DNA from: Imperialibacter roseus | GTDB taxonomy: Bacteria > Bacteroidota > Bacteroidia > Cytophagales > Cyclobacteriaceae | NCBI RefSeq assembly: GCF_032999765.1 | Contig: NZ_CP136051.1 | Location: 2,456,417-2,520,416 of the forward strand | Direction: 5' to 3' | Length of the DNA: 64,000 nucleotides | Shown: positions 8,191 through 17,114 of the stretch, piece by piece | Position numbering within the stretch: the first letter of the stretch is position 1 | Layout of the letters: the number at the start of each line of letters is the position of its first letter | Program-made: the position numbers and the translations under genes | Notes under the pieces: model-generated | Seen by the model: only the letters and a program-made list of their open reading frames with translations | The model's database searches: none | Told to the model about the DNA's origin: nothing

Positions 8191-9060
8191 ATGACAAACG
8201 ACGACAAGGCCATACGAACCACCTATTTCAGCATTGTGGGCAATACCTGCCTGGCGCTGCTTAAGGGTTTGGCAGGCTTTTTTGGCAATTCTTATGCGCT
8301 GATTGCCGATGCAATTGAGTCGACAACGGACATCTTTTCGTCGTTCCTCGTGCTTCTTGGCCTTAAATACGCCAAACGGCCAGCCGATGACAATCACCCC
8401 TATGGCCATGGCAGGATAGAACCCCTTATTACTTTTATTGTTGTTGCTTTTTTGGTCACCTCCGCCACGGTGATTGCCTATGAGAGTATCCAACATATCT
8501 TCACTCCTCACAAAACGCCAAAAACTTGGACGCTTTTTGTATTGGGAGCCATTATCCTTTGGAAAGAGATCTCCTACCAAATTGTGATGAAGCGGGGAAG
8601 AGAAACTAACAGCTCGTCGCTGAAAGCCGATGCCTGGCATCATCGCAGTGATGCGATCACCTCCATTATGGCGTTCATTGGCATTTCCATTGCTATTTAT
8701 TTTGGAGAGGGTTATGAAACGGCCGACGACTGGGCCGCACTCCTGGCCTCTGGCTTTATTTTATACAACAGTTACCTCATTTTCCGACCGGCATTAGGAG
8801 AAATCATGGACGAACACATGTACGATGACGTCGTCGCTGAGATAAGAGAAGTGGCCAAAACAGTTGATGGAGTTATTGATACAGAAAAATGTTTTGTCAG
8901 AAAAGCCGGTATGCAATATTATGTGGATCTGCACGCTGCTGTAGATGGTAAAATTACTGTTACCGAGGGTCACGACATATCGCACAAACTTAAATCAGCA
9001 CTCAAGAAGCAAATACCAGAAATTGCCCAGGTACTGATACACATCGAGCCCGACGAATAA
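8191..9060 (+). CDS. Cation diffusion facilitator (CDF) family transporter
   Basis: 289 residues from ATG 8191 (MTNDDKAIRTTYFSIVGNT); an in-frame ATG at 8155 would overlap the DUF763 promoter region and adds no family sequence. Six membrane helices are visible, with the CDF metal site residues in helix 2 (SYALIADAIESTTDIFSSFL, a D-x3-D arrangement) and helix 5 (LKADAWHHRSDAITSI, H/D-x3-D). The cytoplasmic C-terminal domain (residues about 205-289) contains the conserved VDLHAAVDGKITVTEGHDIS metal-sensing fold. CDF proteins export Zn2+, Fe2+, Co2+ or Mn2+ in exchange for protons; the HHRSD type is common in Zn/Fe exporters. Specificity is not decided by sequence. Confidence 0.9.
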   Translation: MTNDDKAIRTTYFSIVGNTCLALLKGLAGFFGNSYALIADAIESTTDIFSSFLVLLGLKYAKRPADDNHPYGHGRIEPLITFIVVAFLVTSATVIAYESIQHIFTPHKTPKTWTLFVLGAIILWKEISYQIVMKRGRETNSSSLKADAWHHRSDAITSIMAFIGISIAIYFGEGYETADDWAALLASGFILYNSYLIFRPALGEIMDEHMYDDVVAEIREVAKTVDGVIDTEKCFVRKAGMQYYVDLHAAVDGKITVTEGHDISHKLKSALKKQIPEIAQVLIHIEPDE

Positions 9061-9071
9061 AAAGCTTTAAG

Positions 9072-9091
9072 CGCTGGTCGACAGCGTTATT
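9072..9091 (+). terminator. Weak candidate terminator after the CDF gene
   Basis: CGCTG at 9072-9076 pairs with CAGCG at 9082-9086 around a 5-base loop and is followed by TTATTTTAT. The stem is short, so this is tentative. Confidence 0.35.
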
Positions 9092-9253
9092 TTATAAAAA
9101 TAAAGTTTCGAGAACGGTCCCGGTCTATTATTTCTTTGCATTTCGATCTAAATTCGATAAAATGCCGGTCTATACCCACTCAAAATGTATTGAAGCTTCT
9201 GCCTGGCTAATTGAGCATTATCACCATTGGCCGGTAGGCGCTGACCATCAGTC

Positions 9254-10714
9254 ATGAAAAGATTTCCTACCCTCTTCCTGTTCATAGCACTTATACTCGG
9301 TTGTCAACAAAACAATCAAACATCCTCAAACCAACACCCGGAGCCGATTGGCACCGACAATATTGCCTACAAATGGGGCGAAATGGCCTTAAAAGCTACC
9401 GCCAATGACACGGAGAAGTTCAAGCCACGTCCTACCATTACCTCCCGTTACCTGGGATTGATCTTCGTGTCGGTTTTTGACGCTTGGTCCAGGTACGATG
9501 AAAAAGCAACGCCTGTTTATCTTTCCGGCGTTGAGCGAAGACCCGCCGATGAACAAACCCTTAAAAACAAAGAGATTGCTATCAGCTACGCCGCTTTCCG
9601 GGCAATGAATGAGTACTATTTTTCTGACCAGCCCATGTTTCGGGATTTCATGGAGGAATTGGGGCTTGATCCAGATAACGAGTCGCTGGACGCTAGCACA
9701 CCAGAGGGAATAGGTAACCTGGCTGCCAAAGCAGTGATCGAAGCACGAAAAGGCGACGGTGCCAACCAATATGCGGAGGAAGAGGGATCCGGTGGGCAGC
9801 CCTATTTCGACTACACAGGCTATGCGCCGGTGAACCCGGTTGATAAGAATGTGGATCCGAATCGCTGGCAACCCAAATATTTTTCCGACGGCAAAGGAGG
9901 GAAGTATGCGCCTGGCTGCCTCACACCCTTTTGGGACAAAGTAAGGCCAGTGGCGCTGAAGTCAGGAGATCAGTTTCGCCCGGGACCACCACCTATGGTA
10001 GGATCCGAACAACTGGAAAAAGAGGTGTGGGAGGTGATTGAGATGCAGGCCAACCTTACCGACGAGCAAAAGGCTCTTGTGGAATTTATGCGGGACGGTC
10101 CGCAGTCGGTGCAACAAGCAGGCCATTGGCTGAAGTTTGCTCAGGACGTTTCTGTGCGGGACAACCACACCCTTGACCAGGATGTGAAGATGTACTTCTA
10201 CAATCAGGTTGTAGCCATGGACGCCTTTATTGCTTCATGGGATTCAAAGATGTTCTACGATTATGCAAGACCCTATGCGTTGGTGCATCAGTACTACGAT
10301 GACCAAAAGATCAAAGCCTGGGGCGGTGAGGGAAAAGGGATGATTGAAATGACAGGCAATCAATGGCGGCCTTATTCTCCTGAAACCTTTCTTTGTCCGC
10401 CGTTTCCCAGTTATGTATCGGGCCACAGCACCATCAGTGGGGGATGTGCTGAAGCGTTGAAGCTATGGACAGGGAGCGACGAATTTGGCTCCGAGTCGGT
10501 TTTGGTGGCGGGTGCCATGACAGAACCCGACAACCTGGGTGATACCGTAACTTTGCGATTCCCAACATTCACCCAAACGGCTGAAATGGCTGGCATTTCA
10601 AGGGTGCTCGGCGGCTATCATATCCAATCCGACAATATTGAAGGGTTAAAGCTGGGTCGTGAGGTGGCGAGGGAGGCCTGGAAGTTCTATAAGATGCATG
10701 TGGGAGAGGAGTAA
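9254..10714 (+). CDS. Vanadium-dependent haloperoxidase/PAP2-superfamily lipoprotein
   Basis: 486 residues. The N-terminus (MKRFPTLFLFIALILGCQQ) is a lipoprotein signal with a lipobox ending at Cys 17. The C-terminal half carries the vanadate/phosphate-binding signature of the VHPO/PAP2 fold: FPSYVSGHSTISGGCAEAL (the SGH motif) and SRVLGGYHIQSDNIEG (Arg, then His and Asp with family spacing). The family either oxidises halides with peroxide or removes phosphate; this long form with an N-terminal all-helical half is usually annotated as vanadium haloperoxidase. No partner gene is adjacent; a separate kinase operon follows. Halide oxidation versus phosphatase activity cannot be decided from sequence. 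Confidence 0.85.
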   Translation: MKRFPTLFLFIALILGCQQNNQTSSNQHPEPIGTDNIAYKWGEMALKATANDTEKFKPRPTITSRYLGLIFVSVFDAWSRYDEKATPVYLSGVERRPADEQTLKNKEIAISYAAFRAMNEYYFSDQPMFRDFMEELGLDPDNESLDASTPEGIGNLAAKAVIEARKGDGANQYAEEEGSGGQPYFDYTGYAPVNPVDKNVDPNRWQPKYFSDGKGGKYAPGCLTPFWDKVRPVALKSGDQFRPGPPPMVGSEQLEKEVWEVIEMQANLTDEQKALVEFMRDGPQSVQQAGHWLKFAQDVSVRDNHTLDQDVKMYFYNQVVAMDAFIASWDSKMFYDYARPYALVHQYYDDQKIKAWGGEGKGMIEMTGNQWRPYSPETFLCPPFPSYVSGHSTISGGCAEALKLWTGSDEFGSESVLVAGAMTEPDNLGDTVTLRFPTFTQTAEMAGISRVLGGYHIQSDNIEGLKLGREVAREAWKFYKMHVGEE

Positions 10715-10804
10715 AAAGTTTTTGTTATAACGCCCTGCTTTTGCCGACGCACGCCTCGAAGCCTTAGTGTTGTTCCGCTTCTCCAGAGCATCTATATTAC
10801 AGCA

Positions 10805-12772
10805 ATGAAAAGAGCTTGGGTAGTTTCTATTTGCTTGTTGGTTTGTTTCGGAGCAAACGCTCAAAACGCAGACGCCATAGACAGCCTGCTTTTGGCGTAC
10901 AGGCAAAACCCCGGCAACGGGCAAGCCCTGGAGGAAATAGTCAATTATTATCGGACGGAGAACCTCGACTCTTTGCAGTTCTATTCTCATCAGCTGACGG
11001 CGTTGGCCGGAGAGAACAAAGAGTTGGTGAACGAAGTGTTGCTGACTCGTGTCAACGCCTATATGCTTTTCAACCGCTACGACAGTGCTGACAGCCTGCT
11101 TCAGCAGGTTAAATTGGATGAAAGTGCCTCTCCACGGATGCGGGTTGGATACATTATGGCTACGGGCCGCATGTTATTCTTCAATCAGCAGTACGACAAG
11201 GCTTTGGAGAACTTCTACATTGCCCGCCAGCAAATAAAAGACAATGACCTGACCGAGCTTTTGCCCGAGGCATACGCCGATATAGCGTCTGTATTAAGGC
11301 AGAACAATGATCTTGAAAACTGCGCCCGATATTATGCACTTGCTTTAGCAGGAGCAACAGCTGCTAATGATGCTGAGCTGCAGGTAAGAGTTTGCTACGC
11401 CCTCTGTAGGATTTATAACGGGGGCATTTCTGTCGACCTCGACTCGTCAGTATACTACGGTGAGTTGGGCATGGAAATAGCCCGTAAAGCTGGTTACAAC
11501 TACGGGTATGCCACCATGGTGGACATTGTCACTGCGCCCATCATCCGGCAGGGCCAATACCGCAAAGGCATACAAATGGCCAAAGAAGCTCGCAGGTATA
11601 TCGAGAAATACAACTTTCCGCAGCGTTCTCTCTATTATCAAATACTCAACGAGGGCTTTGCCTACGAAAAACTAGGTGTTTACGACTCTGCTATGCTTCG
11701 CATGACTGAGGGAGCAACACTTCGCCCAACTGGTATCGATCATCACCGGCTTAAGTACCTGATTCACAAATCGAAGGGAGAGTTTAATCAGGCATTACAG
11801 GCGTATGAGCTGTACAAGACCAAGTATGACTCTATAGTCAGCGGAAGGAACTCTGCGAGCCTGTCCTCCTTACAAGCGAGATTGGAAGCCAATATCAAAG
11901 AGCAGGAGGTTGCGAGGCTGACACAAACTGCTGAAGTGCAAGCCCTCCAGCTATCTCAGCAAAGGTATTTTTTGGGGGGGCTGGCTATTTTAATCATACT
12001 GTTGACAGGAGGCGCTGTGTTGATTTACAGGCAACGCCAAATAAAGCAGCAGCAGGCGCTGACTAATATGGAGCTGGAGGAAACCAGAAAGCGACTGACC
12101 CTGGAGCAGCAATACAGGGCCTCAGAGCTCAAAGCGCTGCGTTCGCAAATGAACCCCCACTTCATATTCAATGCCCTCAATTCCATTCAGGAATATATCA
12201 TGATGAATGAGAAAAAACTTGCAGGAAAGTTCCTCGGGAAATTTGCTGACCTGATGCGCATTTACCTTCATCACAGCCAGATCAGGCAAATCACTGTTGC
12301 TGAGGAAATCGAGGCATTGAATCTCTATCTGGAGCTTGAAAAGCTGCGTTTCGAGGATACACTTTCCTACCGGATACAAGTTGACGAGCATCTCGATCCG
12401 GGACTTATTACAATTCCCACTTTTCTCATTCAGCCCTACGTGGAAAACGCCATCAAGCATGGCTTGCTTCACAAAAACACTGATCGTGAGTTGTCTGTCT
12501 CTTTTCACTACCATCCCGATCATCAGCTATTGGAATGTGAAATTGTGGACAATGGAATTGGCAGGAAAAAATCGGGGGAGATTAATATTCTTAGGAATCC
12601 CGATCATCAATCGTTTGGTATGAGTGCAACCAAAAACCGGCTGGAATTACTGAACTTCAACAATAAAAATCGGCCGATAGGAGAGACGGTGCATGATCTT
12701 CATAACAAGAACGGCGAAGCAATCGGAACAAAAGTGGTGCTAAGTATTCCCATATTGGAATTCGCCAGTTAG
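10805..12772 (+). CDS. LytS-type sensor histidine kinase with periplasmic TPR domain
   Basis: 655 residues. A signal peptide (MKRAWVVSICLLVCFGANAQ) leads into about 340 residues of TPR-like helices, a coiled coil rich in Gln/Glu, one membrane helix at about 392-412 (YFLGGLAILIILLTGGAVLI) and a cytoplasmic His_kinase domain. The phosphoacceptor is His about 452 in RSQMNPHFIFNALNSIQ, the N box is PYVENAIKHGLL, and the ATP lid has VDNGIGRKKSG. This kinase group phosphorylates LytTR response regulators; one follows 75 bases downstream in the same direction and is the evident partner. Ligand unknown. Confidence 0.9.
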   Translation: MKRAWVVSICLLVCFGANAQNADAIDSLLLAYRQNPGNGQALEEIVNYYRTENLDSLQFYSHQLTALAGENKELVNEVLLTRVNAYMLFNRYDSADSLLQQVKLDESASPRMRVGYIMATGRMLFFNQQYDKALENFYIARQQIKDNDLTELLPEAYADIASVLRQNNDLENCARYYALALAGATAANDAELQVRVCYALCRIYNGGISVDLDSSVYYGELGMEIARKAGYNYGYATMVDIVTAPIIRQGQYRKGIQMAKEARRYIEKYNFPQRSLYYQILNEGFAYEKLGVYDSAMLRMTEGATLRPTGIDHHRLKYLIHKSKGEFNQALQAYELYKTKYDSIVSGRNSASLSSLQARLEANIKEQEVARLTQTAEVQALQLSQQRYFLGGLAILIILLTGGAVLIYRQRQIKQQQALTNMELEETRKRLTLEQQYRASELKALRSQMNPHFIFNALNSIQEYIMMNEKKLAGKFLGKFADLMRIYLHHSQIRQITVAEEIEALNLYLELEKLRFEDTLSYRIQVDEHLDPGLITIPTFLIQPYVENAIKHGLLHKNTDRELSVSFHYHPDHQLLECEIVDNGIGRKKSGEINILRNPDHQSFGMSATKNRLELLNFNNKNRPIGETVHDLHNKNGEAIGTKVVLSIPILEFAS

Positions 12773-12847
12773 GAAGTTGAAAATCGGCATTGGGAAACTT
12801 GATCAGAGTGAAACTGAAATACCCCATAGTTTTAGAAAAAAAAGTGT

Positions 12848-13597
12848 ATGCGGGCAGTAATTATCGATGATGAGCAGAAAGCCAGAAATCTCTTGCGGAT
12901 TTTGCTGGAAGAAAATTGCCCTCAGATCAACGAAATAGAAGACGCCGACAGTCTGCCAAAAGGAGTAAGCCTCATCAATCAGTTCAAGCCTGATATTGTT
13001 TTTCTGGACATAGAAATGCCAGGGTACTCAGGTATTCAATTGCTGGATTTTTTCACCCGGGAGCAAATCACTTTTGAGATTATTTTCACTACAGCCTATA
13101 GTGAGCATGCCATCAAAGCTTTTGAACTTAACGCCATCAGCTACTTGCTGAAGCCGCTCCGGGACGAGCAGGTTGAAGGAGCGGTAAAAAAAGCCATTAC
13201 CCAAATTGGTAAATCGAGAGTGAGTGAGAGGCTGGAAGAGCTTAAAAATACCTTCAAGGCTTCCAGTGTTCGTAAAGTGGGGCTTCCTGTGTCCAATGGT
13301 GTCATCTTTGTTGAATTCGACGACATAGTCATGCTGGAAGCAGACAGAATGTATACCAAAGTTTCTACCCAAAGTAGCGGAGACATCCTGGTTAGCAAGC
13401 CGATGAAGTTTTTCATTGACGTGTTAAAAGAAGCCGCAGAGTTTTATCGACCGCACCGCTCTTACCTCATTAATCTGAAGCATATCAAACAATACGTGAA
13501 TCAGGATGGTGGCTACATCATCATGGATAATCAAAAGACCGTCGGCATCTCCAAGGACAAGAAAGACGAGTTTTTCGAGGTAATACAGGGAAGCTGA
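12848..13597 (+). CDS. LytTR-family response regulator
   Basis: 249 residues. The receiver domain covers about 1-120 with the acidic pair in VIIDDEQKAR, the phosphoacceptor Asp54 in VFLDIEMPGYSG, and the conserved Thr/Ala (FTTAYSEHAI) and Lys (LLKPLRDEQ) positions. The LytTR DNA-binding domain lies at about 140-245, with the family hallmarks VMLEADRMYTKV and FYRPHRSYLINLKHIKQYV. LytTR regulators bind imperfect direct repeats upstream of their targets. Same direction as the LytS-type kinase, 75 bases downstream, so the pair forms one two-component system. The glycine-rich operon that begins 157 bases later is a possible but unproven target. Confidence 0.92.
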   Translation: MRAVIIDDEQKARNLLRILLEENCPQINEIEDADSLPKGVSLINQFKPDIVFLDIEMPGYSGIQLLDFFTREQITFEIIFTTAYSEHAIKAFELNAISYLLKPLRDEQVEGAVKKAITQIGKSRVSERLEELKNTFKASSVRKVGLPVSNGVIFVEFDDIVMLEADRMYTKVSTQSSGDILVSKPMKFFIDVLKEAAEFYRPHRSYLINLKHIKQYVNQDGGYIIMDNQKTVGISKDKKDEFFEVIQGS

Positions 13598-13693
13598 TTG
13601 CCTCTCTTTTTGTACTTACCTCTCCTGCCTGCCATTCCTTAATCTTTCCATTCTCCGGCTTCGGAAATTCAAACCAGCCCTTTGGAAGTTCGC

Positions 13694-13751
13694 TTGAAAA
13701 TTCACTCAGGAACGAAAGCATCTTTGTTTAGTCACCGCCATCTAAACAAAG
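13694..13751 (+). promoter_or_regulatory. Candidate promoter with 10-bp inverted repeat before the glycine-rich operon
   Basis: TTG at 13694-13696 and CATCTTTG at 13719-13726 resemble the Bacteroidota -33 and -7 boxes (TAnnTTTG), spacing 22 bases, slightly long. A perfect inverted repeat, CTTTGTTTAG at 13722-13731 and CTAAACAAAG at 13742-13751, overlaps the -7 box and ends 3 bases before the ATG. It could be an operator or an RNA hairpin masking the start. A 10-bp repeat can arise by chance at this rate. Confidence 0.4.
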
Positions 13752-13754
13752 AAT

Positions 13755-15119
13755 ATGGAACGGAAAACAACAATTGCAAAAGCCTCAGTAATTCTGCTCT
13801 TCTTCCTGGTCTTTTCTGCCGCCCGGGCACAGGAAAGTCAAAACACGATTTTGAATGGTTTTGAATCCGGCAACTACACGGTTTATAAGCTGGGTGAAAA
13901 AGGGAAGTTTGAGAAAGTTGGGAAGCCATGGCCGGTAGTTATCACCAAACAGGGCGGCAACGTAAGTGAGGTGCTGGTAAAACGGTCGGGCATTCTCGAT
14001 GAGCCCTTTACTCCGGATGTGCCTGGCTATCCTGCCTACTTTGCCTTCAAAGACCTCAGGCTTTCGTTTCTCAATGACTATGGCGTTTACTACGAGTGGA
14101 ATGGCAAGCAGGAAGCTACCACCAAATATGTGCTGGTAAAAGAAGGGGGCAATTTTAACCTGGATCCAGGAGCCATCAACAAGCTGGTAGCTGCCTACGC
14201 CACAGCCACCTTTAAAAACCAAACCAGCGCCAGGGACAATGTGAAAGCCGAGAAAGCTGAGCTGGCGGAAGCAGAGCGCAAAGCAAATTCGCTGGAAGAA
14301 AAAGCTGTCGCCAAAATTGAGATTCAACTTACATCGCAACCTGCAAAAGTGGCCCACTTTAGTGAAGCCATCAAATACGGTGTCGTTGCGACGCTGAAGG
14401 ATGGCTCAACGCTCAAGACACCCAACCTGGGAGGAAAAATACCCTGGGAAGACTTCGAGCTGGCGCACAAAGGCTGCAGTAATACCATCGACGAGGTACG
14501 GGTGGATGTGGACGCTTCATCACTAACCGACGATGTTGTTTTGCTCCAGATTACTTCCGTCTACCATCCGTCGTTAAAAGCGTCACTGGCCATCAATACG
14601 ACCAATGATGTGAGCGTTCAGGTGAGCCAAAATGGTTTCTGGGGCAACGAACGTCATCAGCATATGACCGTTTTTCAGGGAGTCGATGGGCAGCATGCCG
14701 GCAATGGCGACGACCTGGTGATCAAAGTGCAGGCAGTACGGCACAAGAAAACAGGTGCCAGCCTCAACAAGATCGAAATCTACAATACCACCAAGGCCAA
14801 AACCGTCGCCCACTATAAGCTAACACCTGATACGCCGCTCATAGTAAACGCCAAAGGAGGTCAGGGAATGAACGGCAGCAAAGGTCGCCAAAGTGAAACC
14901 GCTGGCGGTAATGGTGGCAATGGCGGCAGCGGAGGCAGTGTTACCATCATCAAAGATCCCTCAGTGGCATCATTTAACATCACTATCAACAATCAGGGGG
15001 GGAAGGGTGGCAATGGAGGCCCGCCTTACTACAACACCGGCATTAAAGGCAACGATGGAAACCCAGGTGCAGACGGTTACACCGACACAAAAATCGCATC
15101 AGTAAATCTGAATTTTTAA
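13755..15119 (+). CDS. Exported protein with collagen-like glycine-rich C-terminus, function unknown
   Basis: 454 residues. A signal peptide (VILLFFLVFSAARAQ) precedes a region about residues 30-150 with no family I recognise, then a short Ala/Glu/Lys coiled coil near 155-185. A central beta-rich part follows (EIQLTSQPAKVAHFSEA onward). The last 90 residues are a glycine-asparagine-rich tract of G-x-G/G-G-N steps (GGNGGNGGSGGS, NNQGGKGGNGGPP, GNDGNPGADG) that resembles bacterial collagen-like or spore-coat-like surface segments. It is the first gene of a two-gene operon; the next gene starts 22 bases on and also opens with a Gly/Lys run. Function is not known; surface location is inferred. 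Confidence 0.8.
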   Translation: MERKTTIAKASVILLFFLVFSAARAQESQNTILNGFESGNYTVYKLGEKGKFEKVGKPWPVVITKQGGNVSEVLVKRSGILDEPFTPDVPGYPAYFAFKDLRLSFLNDYGVYYEWNGKQEATTKYVLVKEGGNFNLDPGAINKLVAAYATATFKNQTSARDNVKAEKAELAEAERKANSLEEKAVAKIEIQLTSQPAKVAHFSEAIKYGVVATLKDGSTLKTPNLGGKIPWEDFELAHKGCSNTIDEVRVDVDASSLTDDVVLLQITSVYHPSLKASLAINTTNDVSVQVSQNGFWGNERHQHMTVFQGVDGQHAGNGDDLVIKVQAVRHKKTGASLNKIEIYNTTKAKTVAHYKLTPDTPLIVNAKGGQGMNGSKGRQSETAGGNGGNGGSGGSVTIIKDPSVASFNITINNQGGKGGNGGPPYYNTGIKGNDGNPGADGYTDTKIASVNLNF

Positions 15120-15141
15120 TAACCAATAAATAAGAACCAAC

Positions 15142-16338
15142 ATGAAAAAGTTAATTCTATCAATGGCACTGCTGGGCGTCTTTGTCCTTTTCAGTGCACA
15201 AGAAGCGCACTCCCAACTGGCTGGTGCACTGGCAGGTAAAGTGGGCAAAGGGAAGGGCGGCAAAGGCGGCGGAGGTGGATCATTTACGGCATTCAACGAT
15301 GAAACCGATGCCATGGGCGTCACGGGTGAGTACTTCGGTTTGAGTGATGGCAAGGCTTATGGCCTTCGGTTTGTGAAAGAAGAAGGCGGCAAAATGGTGA
15401 ATAAGATTCACTACTTCGAGAAGAAAGGTGATGAACCACAGTTGAAGCTCGATTTGAAAGAAAACTACTATACCAAGCACCAGGTGAAGCTGTTTTACTT
15501 CTGGATCTCAGCAAGTGCCTCCGGTTATGTTGAGCTGGTGGAAGTCGACCCGGGCGTGATAGCACAGATCAAGTCTGACCGCAGCTATAACGACGGGCCT
15601 GTTGGCCTCGACGCCACCCGCACAGTGGTGGATGTTTATGCCAAAGACAAAGCCAGTTTTGATACCTGGGATGTGGAAACTGCCCAGGCCAAAGTAGACA
15701 TGCTGATTGGTAGCCTGAAGGCTGAAGAGAGCGAGAAAATCAAGAAGAACCTGATGAAGTTTGAATCTTATGGTGGCTATGTAGGCAAAATAGCGTTCGC
15801 CAAAGGAACCAACTACCTGCGCAACCAGAGAGAAAATGAGCCGGTAGAAAAGGTCGCCAACTTTATCACCAAAGCGGAACTTGGTTCAACGGTGGCTTAT
15901 AAGCCTTATTTTGAAATGCCACTGGAAGTGTCGCACCCAGGTGCCTGGTTCAACATTACTTACGAAATGCTTGGTGAAACTACCGATAGAGAAGTGCTGA
16001 GAAAGACCAGTTCAGTGTTCTCTGAGAACATTCCACAGATAGACAAAGACAAGGGAATCTTTTACTTCCTGTTTCCAAGGGTCACCGTCGACAATTCTTC
16101 AAATTCTGCTGACTACGCCTTCCTCGAACTTTTGAGAAAAAATCAGGAGAAGCTGAAAGTGGGAGATGTTTACGACCTCAAAGTCACTATTTGGGCGTAT
16201 AAAGACGGAGCAAATATTGACCCGGTAGCGTCAGGCACTATTCAGCTTGAATACACCAAAGAAGCTACAGGCACCAAGAAGCTATTGTTTGATCCGGTAG
16301 ATGGTTGGGTGTCCAAGCTTGAGAAAGTATTAGACTAA
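15142..16338 (+). CDS. Exported protein of unknown function, partner of the glycine-rich protein
   Basis: 398 residues. A signal peptide (MKKLILSMALLGVFVLFSAQEAHS) is followed by a Gly/Lys run (AGKVGKGKGGKGGGGG) and then a long mixed alpha/beta region without a family I can name. The region 85-200 contains short hydrophobic strands and the later part (FFEMPLEVSHPGAWFNITYEML is split by charged turns) reads like a beta-sandwich. No cysteine and no membrane helix are visible in the mature part. The tight spacing to the upstream gene and the shared Gly-rich feature suggest the two proteins are secreted together, possibly interacting. A clear terminator follows the gene. Confidence 0.8.
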   Translation: MKKLILSMALLGVFVLFSAQEAHSQLAGALAGKVGKGKGGKGGGGGSFTAFNDETDAMGVTGEYFGLSDGKAYGLRFVKEEGGKMVNKIHYFEKKGDEPQLKLDLKENYYTKHQVKLFYFWISASASGYVELVEVDPGVIAQIKSDRSYNDGPVGLDATRTVVDVYAKDKASFDTWDVETAQAKVDMLIGSLKAEESEKIKKNLMKFESYGGYVGKIAFAKGTNYLRNQRENEPVEKVANFITKAELGSTVAYKPYFEMPLEVSHPGAWFNITYEMLGETTDREVLRKTSSVFSENIPQIDKDKGIFYFLFPRVTVDNSSNSADYAFLELLRKNQEKLKVGDVYDLKVTIWAYKDGANIDPVASGTIQLEYTKEATGTKKLLFDPVDGWVSKLEKVLD

Positions 16339-16362
16339 TTGGCGTTTAACACGGGAAAGTTA

Positions 16363-16396
16363 AAACCAACTGGCAAGTGCTGGTTGGTTTTTTTGT
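16363..16396 (+). terminator. Intrinsic terminator of the glycine-rich operon
   Basis: AAACCAACTGGC and GCTGGTTGGTTT form a 12-pair stem (two G-T wobbles) around an AAGT loop, followed by a T-rich run. It lies 25 bases after the stop of the upstream gene. Confidence 0.88.
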
Positions 16397-16402
16397 TTTA
16401 TA

Positions 16403-16458
16403 CCATTCTGGTGGAAAATATTCATTGAAGTCACTGAAATGGCAATTTCCCAGAATGG
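16403..16458. repeat. Inverted repeat upstream of the GNAT gene
   Basis: CCATTCTGG at 16403-16411 is perfectly complementary to CCAGAATGG at 16450-16458. The arms are 38 bases apart and lie between the terminator and the acetyltransferase start. It may be an operator pair or leader structure, but a 9-bp match at this distance is expected by chance in a window of this size. Confidence 0.3.
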
Positions 16459-16514
16459 AAGGTAGGTGTTGAAATGCCGGATAATGCTTAACTTATCCTA
16501 CGTTTTAGTAAGAG

Positions 16515-17021
16515 ATGAAAATAGTTAACACACAACTGTCCGACCTGAACCTGATTTACCACCTGTTCGACGAATCAATCAGGTATCAGGAAGCAAAAGG
16601 CTATCCGGTCTGGCGCAACTACGACAAGGGAGCGATCATCAGAGACATCGAGCAAGGCAATCAGTACAAGGTGGTTGCCGGAGCCGATCTACTTATTGTG
16701 TTTAGTGTGGCCTATTCTGACAAGCTCATTTGGAGAGCCATGGATCAGGGTGATGCTGTGTATCTGCACCGTATTGTGGTGAACCCAGTTTTTAAAGGAC
16801 AAAGGCTCTTTGGCCACATTGTGGATTGGGCGAAGAGCCATGCCAGGCACAAAGGTCTTAGCGCTGTAAGAATGGACACCTGGGCAAACAACCCTACCAT
16901 TGTCAACTACTATCAGGGATTCGGCTTCACCTTCGTCGAGAACTATATTACGCCCGATAGTGAGGAGTTGCCTGTCCATAACCGGAAGCTCGGGCTGAGC
17001 TTATTGGAGCATAGGTTGTAG
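16515..17021 (+). CDS. GNAT-family N-acetyltransferase
   Basis: 168 residues, usual GNAT length. The acetyl-CoA site is the segment YLHRIVVNPVFKGQRLFGHIVDWAK (motif A, with an R/Q-x2-G-x-G/A-like loop partly altered to KGQRLFG), followed by LSAVRMDTWANNPTIVNYYQGFGFTFVENY (motif B), which is typical of the family. These enzymes move an acetyl group from acetyl-CoA to an amine on a small molecule or protein. The substrate is not predictable. It stands alone between two terminators' regions. Confidence 0.85.
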   Translation: MKIVNTQLSDLNLIYHLFDESIRYQEAKGYPVWRNYDKGAIIRDIEQGNQYKVVAGADLLIVFSVAYSDKLIWRAMDQGDAVYLHRIVVNPVFKGQRLFGHIVDWAKSHARHKGLSAVRMDTWANNPTIVNYYQGFGFTFVENYITPDSEELPVHNRKLGLSLLEHRL

Positions 17022-17114
17022 CGTTTTGGTTAAGATATTTCTCGTAATTATCGTATCTTCCCTTTGGAACCAACCGGTTACAATTATTTCCAGTTTACTC
17101 ATAACTTATCCACC

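Noticed and set aside
9162-9257. 31-residue frame overlapping the haloperoxidase start (ATGA)
   Set aside because: No RBS, no conservation known, and composition (HHW, many His) is not protein-like; probably chance.
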